Shown in pieces: positions 28,227 to 38,099 of a stretch of DNA of 64,000 nucleotides. This stretch comes from Makana argininalis_A. GTDB taxonomy: Bacteria > Pseudomonadota > Gammaproteobacteria > Enterobacterales > Enterobacteriaceae. Within the stretch, counting starts at the first letter, position 1; every line of letters begins with the position of its first letter. Both the position numbers and the translations under genes were made by a program. Location: positions 62,001 to 126,000 of the forward strand of contig JBISJS010000001.1 of assembly GCA_044442745.1 (NCBI GenBank). The letters are read 5' to 3'. A model generated the notes under the pieces. That model searched no databases, was not told where the DNA came from, and worked only from the letters and a program-made list of their open reading frames with translations.

Positions 28227-29069
28227 ATGAATTATTGCAGTTATGTTCCTATAATAGGAAGACCCAATGCAGGGAAATCTACTTTATTAAATTATTTAAT
28301 AGGAAATAAAATTTCTATTACTTCTAAAAGAAAACAAACTACGAAAAAATTAATTTTTGGTATATATACAAATTTATTACATCAAGTTATTTATATAGAT
28401 AACCCTGGTTTTAATAGTAAACAAAAAAAAAAATATTTTTTTAGTAAAAATTTAAATAAAAACTTTATAAGTAAAATAGATACTATTATTTTCGTTATTG
28501 AAGCAATGAAATGGAATACAATTGAAGATCGATTATTAAAAATAATAGATAATAAAAATTATAATATAATTATTGCAATAAATAAAATAGATAAAATTAA
28601 TAATAAAAAATTAATTTTACCATTTATTAAATTAATTAATTTAAAAAATTTATTTTATGAAATAATCCCCATTTCTGCTAAAAAAGGAATTAATATTGAT
28701 ATTTTATCTAAAATAGTATGTAATTCTATTAAAAATAGAAATCATATTTTTCCAAAAAATTATATTACAAATCAATCTAAAAAATTTTATATATCTGAAA
28801 TAATAAGAGAAAAAATTATCAGATTAATTGGAGATGAAATTCCTGATTTAGTATCTGTGTATATCGAAAAAATTATTAAAAATAAATATGGCGTTTATAT
28901 TATATATTCTGTTATTTTAGTGAATAATATTAATCATAAAAAAATAATTATTGGAAATAATGGAAATAAATTAAAATTAATAGGTATGTTAGCAAAAAAA
29001 AATATAGAATTTATATTCAAAATTAATATTTTTCTTAATATTTTTGTAAAAATTAAATCTAAATATTAA
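28227..29069 (+). CDS. era: GTPase Era (shortened C-terminus)
   Basis: Era binds the 3' end of 16S rRNA and assists 30S maturation. It is 280 residues (E. coli 301). G1 is GRPNAGKST near the N-terminus, G4 NKID, and G5-like ISAKKG is present. G3 reads DNPG instead of the usual DTPG, an uncommon change next to a residue that contacts the gamma-phosphate region. The KH domain keeps its GxxG-type loop as GNNGNKLK. The tail after it, about 17 residues in E. coli (ending SLGYVDDL), is missing. The start is set by alignment of YCSYVPIIGRPN. recO and pdxJ, which follow in E. coli, are absent. Confidence 0.95.
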   Translation: MNYCSYVPIIGRPNAGKSTLLNYLIGNKISITSKRKQTTKKLIFGIYTNLLHQVIYIDNPGFNSKQKKKYFFSKNLNKNFISKIDTIIFVIEAMKWNTIEDRLLKIIDNKNYNIIIAINKIDKINNKKLILPFIKLINLKNLFYEIIPISAKKGINIDILSKIVCNSIKNRNHIFPKNYITNQSKKFYISEIIREKIIRLIGDEIPDLVSVYIEKIIKNKYGVYIIYSVILVNNINHKKIIIGNNGNKLKLIGMLAKKNIEFIFKINIFLNIFVKIKSKY

Positions 29070-29312
29070 ATTAATAAATGAAAATAGATAATTTAAATTA
29101 TTATTTAATTTATTAATCATTAATTTTATTAAAATTAAATTAATTTTTTAAAATTATATTTTTTTTTCATAAAATTATTATTTTAATTTTTAAAAATCAA
29201 AATTTAATTATTATTAAAATAATAGTATATATATACTAAAACTAAATAAAAATATTTAAAATATATTTTTAAAAATATATTATATATTTTAAATATAAAC
29301 TAATATTTTTTA
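29070..29312. other. Spacer between era and tRNA-Leu
   Basis: A/T-only sequence of 243 bp with no recognisable remnant of recO, pdxJ or acpS, which follow era in E. coli. Confidence 0.5.
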
Positions 29313-29394
29313 TACCGAAGATCGGATTCGAACCGATATGCAATGAAGCGGTTAATTTTGAATTAACTGCGTTTTCCATTTTCGCCACTTCGGT
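29313..29394 (-). tRNA. leuX: tRNA-Leu (CAA)
   Basis: An 82-nt class II tRNA on the minus strand. Acceptor ACCGAAG pairs with CTTCGGT; the anticodon loop TTCAAAA has anticodon CAA. It is close to E. coli leuX but has A1-T72 instead of G1-C72. A variable arm is present. No CCA is encoded. It stands alone. Confidence 0.95.
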
Positions 29395-30181
29395 AAATAT
29401 TATATTTTAAATAAATGTATTTAAATAAATTAATTTTATTCAATTAATTTAATTTATCATATTTAAATAAAATATATTTAGATATTAAAAATAATATAAA
29501 TATTGTTATATATATTTTTTTTTTTTTTTTATAAGTAAATTTTTTAATATTAAATAATTTTAAATATCATTTTGTATTTAACAATCATTAAAATTATTAT
29601 TTTAATAATTAATATAATAATTTTAATAACAACAGTTATATACAATTTAAAAAATATAAAAAATTAACAAATTAAAATTATATATATTTATATTTAAAAT
29701 ATATTATATATTTTTTATTTAAATAATAAAATACTGATTTAAAAAAATTTATTTTATTTAAAAGTAAAAATAAAAAATTAATTAAAAAATTTAAAAACAT
29801 AATAAATAATATAATAAATACTAATAACTAATAAATTTATAAATTAATTATATTATCAAAATTTAAACATAATAAACATTATTACGTTAACTGATATTGT
29901 TTCAATTAAAAAATTTTATTAATATATATAAATATGTTTCAAAAAATAAATAAAAATATTTTTTAAATTTTTAAATTAATTTATTATTAATAATAACTAT
30001 ATTCAAAATAAACAGAAATATAATCAATACTTGATTTAGATATTTTTTAATATATTATAAACATATATATATAATATATATTATATTAATAAATTTTATT
30101 TAAACTAAATAATTAAATATTATAAGAATTTAAATTTAAAATGAATTAAAATATTATAATATATAATTCAAATGAGATAAA
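29395..30181. other. 787-bp gene-free spacer before hisS
   Basis: Very A/T-rich, including a run of 16 T at 29515-29530. In E. coli ispG lies upstream of hisS, but no piece of IspG or of another protein could be recognised in any frame. It is the largest unexplained gap in the window. GAG lies 6 bases before the hisS ATG. Confidence 0.5.
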
Positions 30182-31468
30182 ATGTCAAACAAATTAAATT
30201 CTATTAAAGGTACTAGAGATTTTTTACCAGAAGATACTGTATTATGGCAAAAAATAGAAACAACAATTAAAAAAGTTTTTTTTATGTATGGTTATTCTGA
30301 AATACGTTTTCCTATTTTAGAAAAAACATCTTTATTTAATAAATCTATTGGTAATTCAACAGATTTAGTGAATAAAGAAATGTATTCATTTCAAGATAAA
30401 AATGGAAAATATATTACTTTAAGACCAGAAGGTACTTCTTGTTGTACAAGAGTATGTATCGAACATGGTCTTTTAAGAAAACATGAACAACGATTATGGT
30501 ACATAGGATCTATGTTTAGATATGAAAAACCTCAACAGGGAAGGTATAGACAATTTTATCAAGCAGGGATAGAAATATACGGTCATAAAGGACCATATAT
30601 TGATGTTGAAATTATTTTACTTATTAATCGTATTTGGAATTTACTTGGATTAAATAAATATTTACATTTGAATATTAATTCCATTGGATCTTGTAAATCA
30701 CGTATGAAATATATTAATGATTTATATAAATTTTTAAATATTAATTTTAATTATTTGGATGAAGATTCTAAAAGAAAAATAAAAAAAAATAATATTTTTA
30801 GAATATTAGATAGTAAAAATGAAAAAATAAAATTTTTATTAAAAAATTCTCCTAAACTTATAAGTTATTTAGATAATGATTCTTATGTTCATTTTAAAAA
30901 TTTATGTAATATTTTAGATAAAAATAATGTCAAATATAATATTAATACTACTTTAGTACGTGGATTAGACTATTATAACAAAACAGTATTTGAATGGACA
31001 ACTGATTTTATAGGTTCTAAAAATACAGTTTGTGGAGGTGGTCGTTATGATTATTTAACTGAAAAATTAGGTGGTATAAATAAACCTGCAATAGGTTGTT
31101 CTATTGGTCTAGATAGAATTATGATTCTAATGAAAAAAAAAAATCCAAATTTTTTTAATATTCAATATATAGATCTTTATATTATTACATCATTTTTAAA
31201 AAATAAAAATAAAGCACTAATTATATCTGAAAATTTAAGAAATAAATTGCCTTATATTAGACTAATTACTGACTATTCTAATAGTAGTTTTAATAATCAG
31301 TTTAAAAAAGCTTTTAAATATCATTCAAATTTTGTTTTAATTTTAAAAAATAATAGTAAATTAGATAAAATATTATTAAAAAATTTAATTACAGGAAAAA
31401 AACAAAATTTATTTTATAAAGATATAATTATTTATTTAAAATTAAATATAAAAAATAAATTTTTATAA
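30182..31468 (+). CDS. hisS: Histidyl-tRNA synthetase
   Basis: Class II synthetase charging tRNA-His. It has 428 residues (E. coli 424). Motif 1 is near the N-terminus, motif 2 (MFRYEKPQQGRYRQFYQAGIE) near 110-130, the histidine-binding motif LVRGLDYYNKTVFEW near 258-272 and motif 3 as AIGCSIGLDRIM near 302. The C-terminal anticodon-binding domain (about 325-428) is diverged and Lys/Asn-rich. Start ATG 30182 gives SNKLNSIKGTRDFLPEDT, matching E. coli. der follows after 34 bp; the genes between them in E. coli (yfgM, bamB) are gone. Confidence 0.97.
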   Translation: MSNKLNSIKGTRDFLPEDTVLWQKIETTIKKVFFMYGYSEIRFPILEKTSLFNKSIGNSTDLVNKEMYSFQDKNGKYITLRPEGTSCCTRVCIEHGLLRKHEQRLWYIGSMFRYEKPQQGRYRQFYQAGIEIYGHKGPYIDVEIILLINRIWNLLGLNKYLHLNINSIGSCKSRMKYINDLYKFLNINFNYLDEDSKRKIKKNNIFRILDSKNEKIKFLLKNSPKLISYLDNDSYVHFKNLCNILDKNNVKYNINTTLVRGLDYYNKTVFEWTTDFIGSKNTVCGGGRYDYLTEKLGGINKPAIGCSIGLDRIMILMKKKNPNFFNIQYIDLYIITSFLKNKNKALIISENLRNKLPYIRLITDYSNSSFNNQFKKAFKYHSNFVLILKNNSKLDKILLKNLITGKKQNLFYKDIIIYLKLNIKNKFL

Positions 31469-31502
31469 ATAATATTTATTAATTTTTTAAAATGAGAAAA
31501 AT

Positions 31503-32906
31503 ATGATACCCATAATCACAATCATTGGTCATCAAAATGTAGGTAAATCAACTATTTTTAATAGATTAACTAAAACTAATAATGCATTGGTTCAAAATAA
31601 ACCTGGTTTAACTCGTGATAGACAATATGGTTACTTTAAATGTAAAAATATTGAATGTGTATTAGTTGATACTGGTGGAATTAAAAATTCTAAAAATGAA
31701 ATAGATTTAAAAATTTTAAAACAGTCATTTTTAGCTATTAAAGAATCAAATATTATTTTGTTTATTTTAGATGGTAACAAAGGAATTACAAATGAAGATA
31801 TATATATCGCAAATAAATTAAGAAAAATAGAACAAATAAAAATTATTATTGTTAATAAAATAGATTGTTTTAATACTAATTTGTTTAAAAATGAATTTTA
31901 TAAATTAGGTATGGGAGAAATTTTTTTTATTTCTGCTAAACATAATATTGGAATATATAAATTTATTAAAAAATTAAATTATTATATTAACTCTGTAGAA
32001 AAAATTAATTTTAATAAAAATAATATACAAATTATTAAAAATGGATTAATAAATAATCTATTTTATAAAAAAAAAAAAAAAACTGAAATTATTAAAATTT
32101 CAATAATTGGAAGACCTAATGTAGGTAAATCTACTTTTATTAATAAATTGATAAATAAAAATCGTTTACTGGTGCATAACCAACCTGGAACCACTAGAGA
32201 TAGTATCTTAAATTCATTTATATATAAAAATATCAATTATATATTAATTGATACCGCTGGAATTAGAAAAAAAAATAATATTTTAAAAAAAGTAGAAATT
32301 ATTTCTATAATTAAAACTTTCAATTCTATTAATAAATCTAATATATCATTATTAATGATAGATGCTTATGAAGGTATTCTAAAACAAGATATTACTTTGA
32401 TTAATTTAATAATTAAAAAAGGTGTATCAATAATTATTATTGTTAATAAATGTGATAAAATTTCTTTAAAAGATAAAAAAAAAATAAAAGAAGAACTAAA
32501 TAATAAAATAAATTTTTTTAAATTTATAAAAATTCATTTTATTTCTGCTATAAAAGGAAACGGTATTTTTAATATATTTACATCTATTAATCAAGTTTAT
32601 AATAATTCTAAAATTAGATTTAATTCATCTTTGCTTACAAAAGTTATTAAACATGCTATAAATAAACATAAAATAAATATGTTTAAAAATCATTCAATAA
32701 AATTCAAATATGCTCATATTGGTGGACATCATCCGCTAAAAATAATAATACATGGTAATAATTTAAAATATATTAAAAAAGATTATAAAAAATATATTTT
32801 AAATTATTTTAGATCTTTTTTTAATTTAAATGGAGTTCCTGTAAATATTATTTATAAATTAAAAAAGTTAAAAAATTCATTAAAAAAAAAAGAAAAATAT
32901 AAATAA
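31503..32906 (+). CDS. der: GTPase Der (EngA), double G domain
   Basis: Der has two tandem GTPase domains and a KH-like domain and is needed for 50S assembly. It is 467 residues (E. coli 490). P-loop 1 is GHQNVGKS at 9-16, where most Der proteins have GRPNVGKS; P-loop 2 is GRPNVGKS at 203-210. G3 motifs are DTGG and DTAG, and G4 motifs NKID and NKCD. The KH-like domain (HIGGHHPLKIIIHGN) closes the protein; the basic tail is short. A run of 16 A (32067-32082) encodes five lysines in the linker between the G domains, a likely slippage site. Confidence 0.96.
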   Translation: MIPIITIIGHQNVGKSTIFNRLTKTNNALVQNKPGLTRDRQYGYFKCKNIECVLVDTGGIKNSKNEIDLKILKQSFLAIKESNIILFILDGNKGITNEDIYIANKLRKIEQIKIIIVNKIDCFNTNLFKNEFYKLGMGEIFFISAKHNIGIYKFIKKLNYYINSVEKINFNKNNIQIIKNGLINNLFYKKKKKTEIIKISIIGRPNVGKSTFINKLINKNRLLVHNQPGTTRDSILNSFIYKNINYILIDTAGIRKKNNILKKVEIISIIKTFNSINKSNISLLMIDAYEGILKQDITLINLIIKKGVSIIIIVNKCDKISLKDKKKIKEELNNKINFFKFIKIHFISAIKGNGIFNIFTSINQVYNNSKIRFNSSLLTKVIKHAINKHKINMFKNHSIKFKYAHIGGHHPLKIIIHGNNLKYIKKDYKKYILNYFRSFFNLNGVPVNIIYKLKKLKNSLKKKEKYK

Positions 32907-32937
32907 TAAATTTATTAAATAAATATATTTATAAAAA

Positions 32938-34473
32938 TTAATTTTTTTTAGATCGAATTTCAGGGAATAATATAACATCTTTTATATTTTTTTGATTTGT
33001 TAAAATCATTATTAATCTATCTATACCTAAACCTAGTCCAGCTGTAGGCGGTAAACCATATTCAAGAGCAGTAATATAATCATAATCAAAAAATATATGT
33101 TTGTTATTTAATTTATTGTTATTTTTTAATTGTTCTTCAAATCTTATTTTTTGATCATCATAATCATTTAATTCAGAAAACCCATTTCCTATTTCGATAC
33201 CATTAATAAAAAATTCAAACCTATCAGCTAAGAAATTATTATTATCATTTGCACGTGACATTGGTGAAACTTCTATAGGATAATCAGTAATAAAAGTAGG
33301 TTGTATTAAAAATTTTTCTGTTGTTTTTTCAAAAATTTTGGTAATTATTTTACCTAATTTCCATTTTTTATTTAATTTTATTCCTTTTTTATTTGCTAAA
33401 TTTATAGCGAATTCAATATTTTCTAAATATTTTATTTTTATTTGAGGATTATAAAAATAGATAGATTCTTTCATAGTCATTTTTTTAAAAGGTTTTTTAA
33501 AAAAAATTTTATTATTTTTATATAAAATATAATTTCTATTATATATTGTTTTGATTAAATTACATAACATGTTTTCAATAAATAATATTAAATCTTTGTA
33601 ATCAGCATAAGCTATATATAATTCCATCATAGTGAATTCAGGATTATGTATTGTAGAAATTCCTTCATTTCTAAAATTACGATTAAGTTCATATATTTTT
33701 TCTAAACCACCTATTATTAATTTTTTTAAATATAATTCTGGAGAAATTCTTAAATACATATTTTTTTTTAATTTATTATGATAAGTTATAAAAGGATTAG
33801 CAGAAGCACCTCCGGGCATTTGTTGTAACATAGGTGTTTCAACTTCAATAAAATTATTTTTATTCATAAATAATCTTATTTCTGATATTATTTTAGAACG
33901 CATTTTAAACGTTTCTCTTGATTTAATATTTGATATGAGATCAAGATAACGTTGTCTATATATAATTTCATTGTCAGATAATCCTTTAAATTTATCTGGT
34001 AACAGTCTAATTGATTTAGTTATTAATATAATATATTTACAATATACAGATAATTCTCCTGTTTTGGTTTTAAATACTTTTCCTTTGACACCTATTATAT
34101 CACCAATATCTAAATTTTTGAAATAAATATTATATTGGTATTTAGAAATTTTATTTTTACAAATATATATTTGTATTTTTCCATCTAAATCTTGAATATT
34201 TAAAAAAGAAGCTTTACCCATTATTCTTTTAGAAATTATTCTTCCTGCTATTTTCACTTTAATGTTTAATTGTTTTAATTCTATCTTGTTGTTATTATTA
34301 AATTTATTGTATATTTCTTTTGAAAGGTAATTTCTACGAAAATTATTTGGAAATGCAATGCCTTTTTTACGTATATTTGAAATTTTTTTTTTACGTATTA
34401 TAATTTCTTTATTTTGTAATAAAGATTTATAATAATTATTTTTAATATATAATTTACACATATAATTTATCAT
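32938..34473 (-). CDS. lysS: Lysyl-tRNA synthetase (class II)
   Basis: Charges tRNA-Lys, in heavy demand given the Lys-rich proteome. It has 511 residues (E. coli 505). The N-terminal OB-fold anticodon-binding domain (KVKIAGRIISKRIMGKASF) is followed by the class II catalytic domain, with motif 1 around NNFIEVETPMLQ, motif 2 as RNFRNEGISTIHNPEFTMME and motif 3 as GLGLGIDRLIMILT near the C-terminus. Its ATG overlaps the TGA of prfB (ATGA, 34470-34473), so translation is probably coupled. prfB-lysS is the E. coli operon order. Confidence 0.97.
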   Translation of the reverse strand: MINYMCKLYIKNNYYKSLLQNKEIIIRKKKISNIRKKGIAFPNNFRRNYLSKEIYNKFNNNNKIELKQLNIKVKIAGRIISKRIMGKASFLNIQDLDGKIQIYICKNKISKYQYNIYFKNLDIGDIIGVKGKVFKTKTGELSVYCKYIILITKSIRLLPDKFKGLSDNEIIYRQRYLDLISNIKSRETFKMRSKIISEIRLFMNKNNFIEVETPMLQQMPGGASANPFITYHNKLKKNMYLRISPELYLKKLIIGGLEKIYELNRNFRNEGISTIHNPEFTMMELYIAYADYKDLILFIENMLCNLIKTIYNRNYILYKNNKIFFKKPFKKMTMKESIYFYNPQIKIKYLENIEFAINLANKKGIKLNKKWKLGKIITKIFEKTTEKFLIQPTFITDYPIEVSPMSRANDNNNFLADRFEFFINGIEIGNGFSELNDYDDQKIRFEEQLKNNNKLNNKHIFFDYDYITALEYGLPPTAGLGLGIDRLIMILTNQKNIKDVILFPEIRSKKN

Positions 34474-35567
34474 ATACCTAATTTAATGCTTGCTTTAATA
34501 AATTTATCTAAATGACCATTCATTACTGATTTAATATTATTAATTTCTAAACCAGTGCGATTATCTTTGATAATAGAGTGATCAAAAATATAAGATCGAA
34601 TTTGATTACTCCAGGTAATATTAGATTTGTTTTGTTCTATTATTTTTTTATTTTTATTTTTTTTAATTAATTTTAATTTATACAATTTAGATTTTAATTG
34701 TTTCATTGCTTGTTTTTTATTTTTATATTGAGATCTTTCATTTTGACATTGAGTTATAATATTAGTTGGTAAATGTGTAATTCTTACAGCAGACTCAGTA
34801 CAGTTAACATGCTGACCTCCTGATCCAGATGAACGATATACATCAATACGTAAATCATATGAATTAATAATAATATTAGTATTTTTATTAATTTCTGGAT
34901 AAACAAAAGAAGAGCTAAAAGTTGTATGTCTTTTATTTTTAGAATTAAATGGATTTTTTCTTATCATTCTATGAATACCACTTTCAGTTCTTAACCATCC
35001 ATATGCATAATTACCTATTATTTTTAATGTTGCTGATTTTATTCCTATTTTTTCTCCTTTTGTTTTTTCTATTATTTCTGTTTTAAATTTATGCATTTCT
35101 GACCATTTTAAATACATTTTCATAATCATATTAGCCCAATCTTGTGATTCTATACCTCCTGATCCTGATTTAATATCTATATAACAGTTTAATATATCTT
35201 TTTTTTTAGTAAACATTTTTTTTAATTCAATATTATTAACTAATATATTTAAATTATCAATATCTTTTTTTATTTCAAAAAATATATATTTGTTTATTTC
35301 TTTTTGCATTAAATGTATAATAATTTTTATATCTTTTATATAATTAATTGCTTTCTTTATTGGTTTAATATCAGATTTTAATAAAAAAATATCTTTTTTA
35401 AAATTATTAATAATAATTTTATTATTAAATATTTTTGCATTTTCTAATTGTAGAATAATTTTTTTTAATTGTTTTTTTTTTTTGAAATATTTAAATTTAT
35501 TAATTATTTTATCTATTTTTATAGAAATAATTTTTATTTTTTTTTTTAAGAAATTTATTTCAAACAT
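34470..35567 (-). CDS. prfB: Peptide chain release factor 2, without the programmed frameshift
   Basis: RF2 reads UAA and UGA. Length is 365 residues, equal to the E. coli product. The start MFEIN matches E. coli. GGQ is at 250-252, the E. coli numbering, in SSGSGGQHVNCTESA. Two oddities stand out. The E. coli gene has an in-frame UGA near codon 26 that needs a +1 frameshift; here the frame runs straight through (NKFKYFKK) with no UGA. The stop-codon-reading SPF tripeptide at 205-207 is NPF (codon AAT). S246 and S249 replace T/A246 and A249. The first 100 residues are Lys/Ile-rich and diverged. AAGAGAT lies upstream of the ATG. Confidence 0.96.
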   Translation of the reverse strand: MFEINFLKKKIKIISIKIDKIINKFKYFKKKKQLKKIILQLENAKIFNNKIIINNFKKDIFLLKSDIKPIKKAINYIKDIKIIIHLMQKEINKYIFFEIKKDIDNLNILVNNIELKKMFTKKKDILNCYIDIKSGSGGIESQDWANMIMKMYLKWSEMHKFKTEIIEKTKGEKIGIKSATLKIIGNYAYGWLRTESGIHRMIRKNPFNSKNKRHTTFSSSFVYPEINKNTNIIINSYDLRIDVYRSSGSGGQHVNCTESAVRITHLPTNIITQCQNERSQYKNKKQAMKQLKSKLYKLKLIKKNKNKKIIEQNKSNITWSNQIRSYIFDHSIIKDNRTGLEINNIKSVMNGHLDKFIKASIKLGI

Positions 35568-35743
35568 TAATGATATCTCTTTTAAAAAAAATTTAATAAT
35601 TTTTTATAGATATATATATATTATATTTATAATTTAAACTTTAATATAATTAAATATATATTTTTTAATTAATTACTTAAATAAATTTAATTATTTTAAT
35701 AATTAATTAAATTAATTAATTTAATAAATTAAATTTTCAAAAT

Positions 35744-36700
35744 ATGAAAAATAAATTAAAATTTATTAATAAATTTTATTATTTATTCAATAAACTACCT
35801 TTAACATTTATTTCTATGGAAAAATGGGATATTATTCAAATTAGTGGTATAGATAGAATAAAATATATACAAAAAAAAGTTACATGTGATTTATTTTTTT
35901 TAAAAAAAAATAATTTTATTTTAGGATCTTATTGTAATGAAAAAGGAAAAACGATTAGTTTTTTTTATATTTTTAATTATCAAAAAAAAATATTTATTTT
36001 AGTTGAAAGTAGTATTATCAAATTATTAATTAAAGAGTTTAAAAAATATTCTATTTTTTCTAAAATATTGTTTAAAAAAAATTATCAATATTTATTATTT
36101 GGAGTTGTTGGGGTAAATTCTAAAAAAATTATTAATAAAATATTTGATATTAAAATAAAAAAACAAACATTATTTTTTAAAAAAAAAAGTATAATACTTT
36201 ATTTTAACAAACCTAATGTAAGATTTTTAATTATTACTAATAATCAAACATATCTTAATATACTAAATAATTTTAAAAAAAAATTTAAATTTAATGATAG
36301 TAATCAATGGTTATTATTAGATATTCAATCAGGATACCCTATTATTGATTTAAATAATGTTAATAAATTTATTCCACATTTTTTAAATATCGATAAATTA
36401 AAAGGTATTAGTTATAAAAAAGGATGTTATCTTGGTCAAGAAATTATACATACTTTTAAATATAATAAAAAAATTAATAAACATTTATTTTGTTTTAAAT
36501 GTATATTATTAAATCAACCTTTATCAGGTGATTTAATAGAAATAAAAAATAAAAATAATTGGTTAAAATTAGGTATAGTTTTAACATCCTGTTTGACAAT
36601 AAATAATGTTATTATTATTCAATCAATAATTAAAAAAAATATTAGTTTTATAAGTACTTTTAAAATTAAAAATAATTATTTTAAGTTTATAAATTTATAA
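35744..36700 (+). CDS. ygfZ: Folate-binding Fe-S protein YgfZ
   Basis: YgfZ is a tetrahydrofolate-dependent protein of the GcvT fold that supports assembly or repair of certain Fe-S enzymes such as MiaB. It has 318 residues (E. coli 326). The family motif K-G-C-Y-x-G-Q-E is present as KKGCYLGQEIIHT with its essential cysteine, in the last third of the protein. Outside it the sequence is diverged and Lys-rich. In E. coli ygfZ maps close to prfB-lysS, and the gene lies just beyond prfB here on the opposite strand. With NfuA it forms the visible Fe-S care set of the window. Confidence 0.9.
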   Translation: MKNKLKFINKFYYLFNKLPLTFISMEKWDIIQISGIDRIKYIQKKVTCDLFFLKKNNFILGSYCNEKGKTISFFYIFNYQKKIFILVESSIIKLLIKEFKKYSIFSKILFKKNYQYLLFGVVGVNSKKIINKIFDIKIKKQTLFFKKKSIILYFNKPNVRFLIITNNQTYLNILNNFKKKFKFNDSNQWLLLDIQSGYPIIDLNNVNKFIPHFLNIDKLKGISYKKGCYLGQEIIHTFKYNKKINKHLFCFKCILLNQPLSGDLIEIKNKNNWLKLGIVLTSCLTINNVIIIQSIIKKNISFISTFKIKNNYFKFINL

Positions 36701-36718
36701 ACATATTTATTATAATTT

Positions 36719-37723
36719 TTATTTTTTATTCATTTTTTTAATACTTAACCAAGTAGTTCCTAAACCAACTTTATATCTATTTAATTTATATAAATATCCT
36801 GATGTATTATTTATTTTATAAATAAAAATATTATTTGATTTTTGACCAGAAATTATAATAAATTTACCATTTTGATCAATTATTAAAGATCTAGGTTGAA
36901 TTGCTGTTTTTATAAAACCTATATAATATATTATATTACCTTTTTTTGAAACTGAAAAAACACTAACAATATTTAAGTTTCTATCACAACAATACAACCA
37001 TTTTCCATTAGGTGTAATATGTATATCTGAAGACCAAGCATAATATATATATTTATTATTAATAATATTAATTTTATTTAAAATAAATGGATTTTTTTTT
37101 TTTATATTTATATAAATTGTACTCACAGTACCACTTAATTCATTAATAACATATGCATATTTTTTATTTTTATTAAATGAAATATGACGAGGGCCATCAT
37201 TATATTCAAAATAAATATTTTTGTTTTTTAAACACGATAATATTCCATTATTAGCAATATTAAAAATTTTAATCAAATGTTTTTTTAAACAAGGAATCCA
37301 TATTTTATTATTAATAAAATCAAAATTAATAGAATGACAACCTGTTAATCCGTTAATTATTTGTTTTGGTTTTTCTATAATAAATTGTGAATTTATATTA
37401 CTTAAAGATAAATTCCCTTTATCGTAAGATACGATATATAGATATTTACCGAAACTATCAATAAATAAAAATGTTGGACTTCCTGGTAATTTAGTTATAC
37501 ATATTTCTTTTAAAGATCCATTTTTATTAATTTTATAATTTATTATTCCACAATTATTTTTAATTCCAAGATAAAAATAATTTTTTAAAGGATGTAAAAC
37601 AATAGTATTACCTTCGTATTTAGTATTTAATACTTGCAATAAATTTAAATGTCCGTTTGAATTTATTTTAAATACATGTATTTGACACATTTCGGGACTT
37701 GTGACATAAATAATTTTACTCAT
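36719..37723 (-). CDS. pgl: 6-phosphogluconolactonase
   Basis: Pgl hydrolyses 6-phosphogluconolactone in the oxidative pentose phosphate pathway. The 334 residues (E. coli YbhE 331) form a seven-bladed beta-propeller. Conserved pieces include YVTSPEMCQIHVF at the N-terminus, LPGSPTFLFID, GCHSINFD, GPRHISFN, YVINELSGTVS, DIHITPNGKWLYCCDR and SGQKSNNIFIYKI. The gene is convergent with ygfZ, with an 18-bp gap. The next sugar-phosphate enzyme Rpe is a pseudogene in this window, which makes the retention of pgl interesting. Confidence 0.96.
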   Translation of the reverse strand: MSKIIYVTSPEMCQIHVFKINSNGHLNLLQVLNTKYEGNTIVLHPLKNYFYLGIKNNCGIINYKINKNGSLKEICITKLPGSPTFLFIDSFGKYLYIVSYDKGNLSLSNINSQFIIEKPKQIINGLTGCHSINFDFINNKIWIPCLKKHLIKIFNIANNGILSCLKNKNIYFEYNDGPRHISFNKNKKYAYVINELSGTVSTIYINIKKKNPFILNKINIINNKYIYYAWSSDIHITPNGKWLYCCDRNLNIVSVFSVSKKGNIIYYIGFIKTAIQPRSLIIDQNGKFIIISGQKSNNIFIYKINNTSGYLYKLNRYKVGLGTTWLSIKKMNKK

Positions 37724-38099
37724 AATATATTTTTAGTATTTAATTAAAATTTAAATTTTTTAAATTAAATATTAAAATAAACATGATTTAATTCTATATA
37801 GATAAATTATACTATAATATTTATCATTTTTTTTAAAATTAAATTTTTTAAGTTTTTATTTATTTTCAATATACTCATATATATTTATATATACTTTAAA
37901 TAAAATTATTAAATTAAACTATTTTTAAAAAAATTAATTATTATAAAAATAATACTTTTTGAAAAATAATAAAAATTATATTTAAGAGTTATGATTGTAA
38001 TTAATATTTAAAAAATATAAATATTTTTAAATTTACTTATTTATTTTAATTTATTTATTTATATAAATTAAGTAAATTAAATATTTATTGGAGGTTATT
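37724..38099. other. Divergent control region between pgl and carA
   Basis: A 376-bp A/T-rich spacer. A 10-bp inverted repeat, AATTTACTTA (38030-38039) and TAAGTAAATT (38069-38078), with a 29-nt loop lies just before the carA ribosome site and may affect its leader RNA. I see no ArgR, PurR or IHF sites that could be defended in this composition. Confidence 0.4.

Noticed and set aside
29395..30181. Remnant of ispG or an RNA gene (tmRNA, RNase P RNA) before hisS
   Set aside because: No protein motif in any frame and no conserved RNA core or G/C-containing helices were found; the sequence is A/T background.
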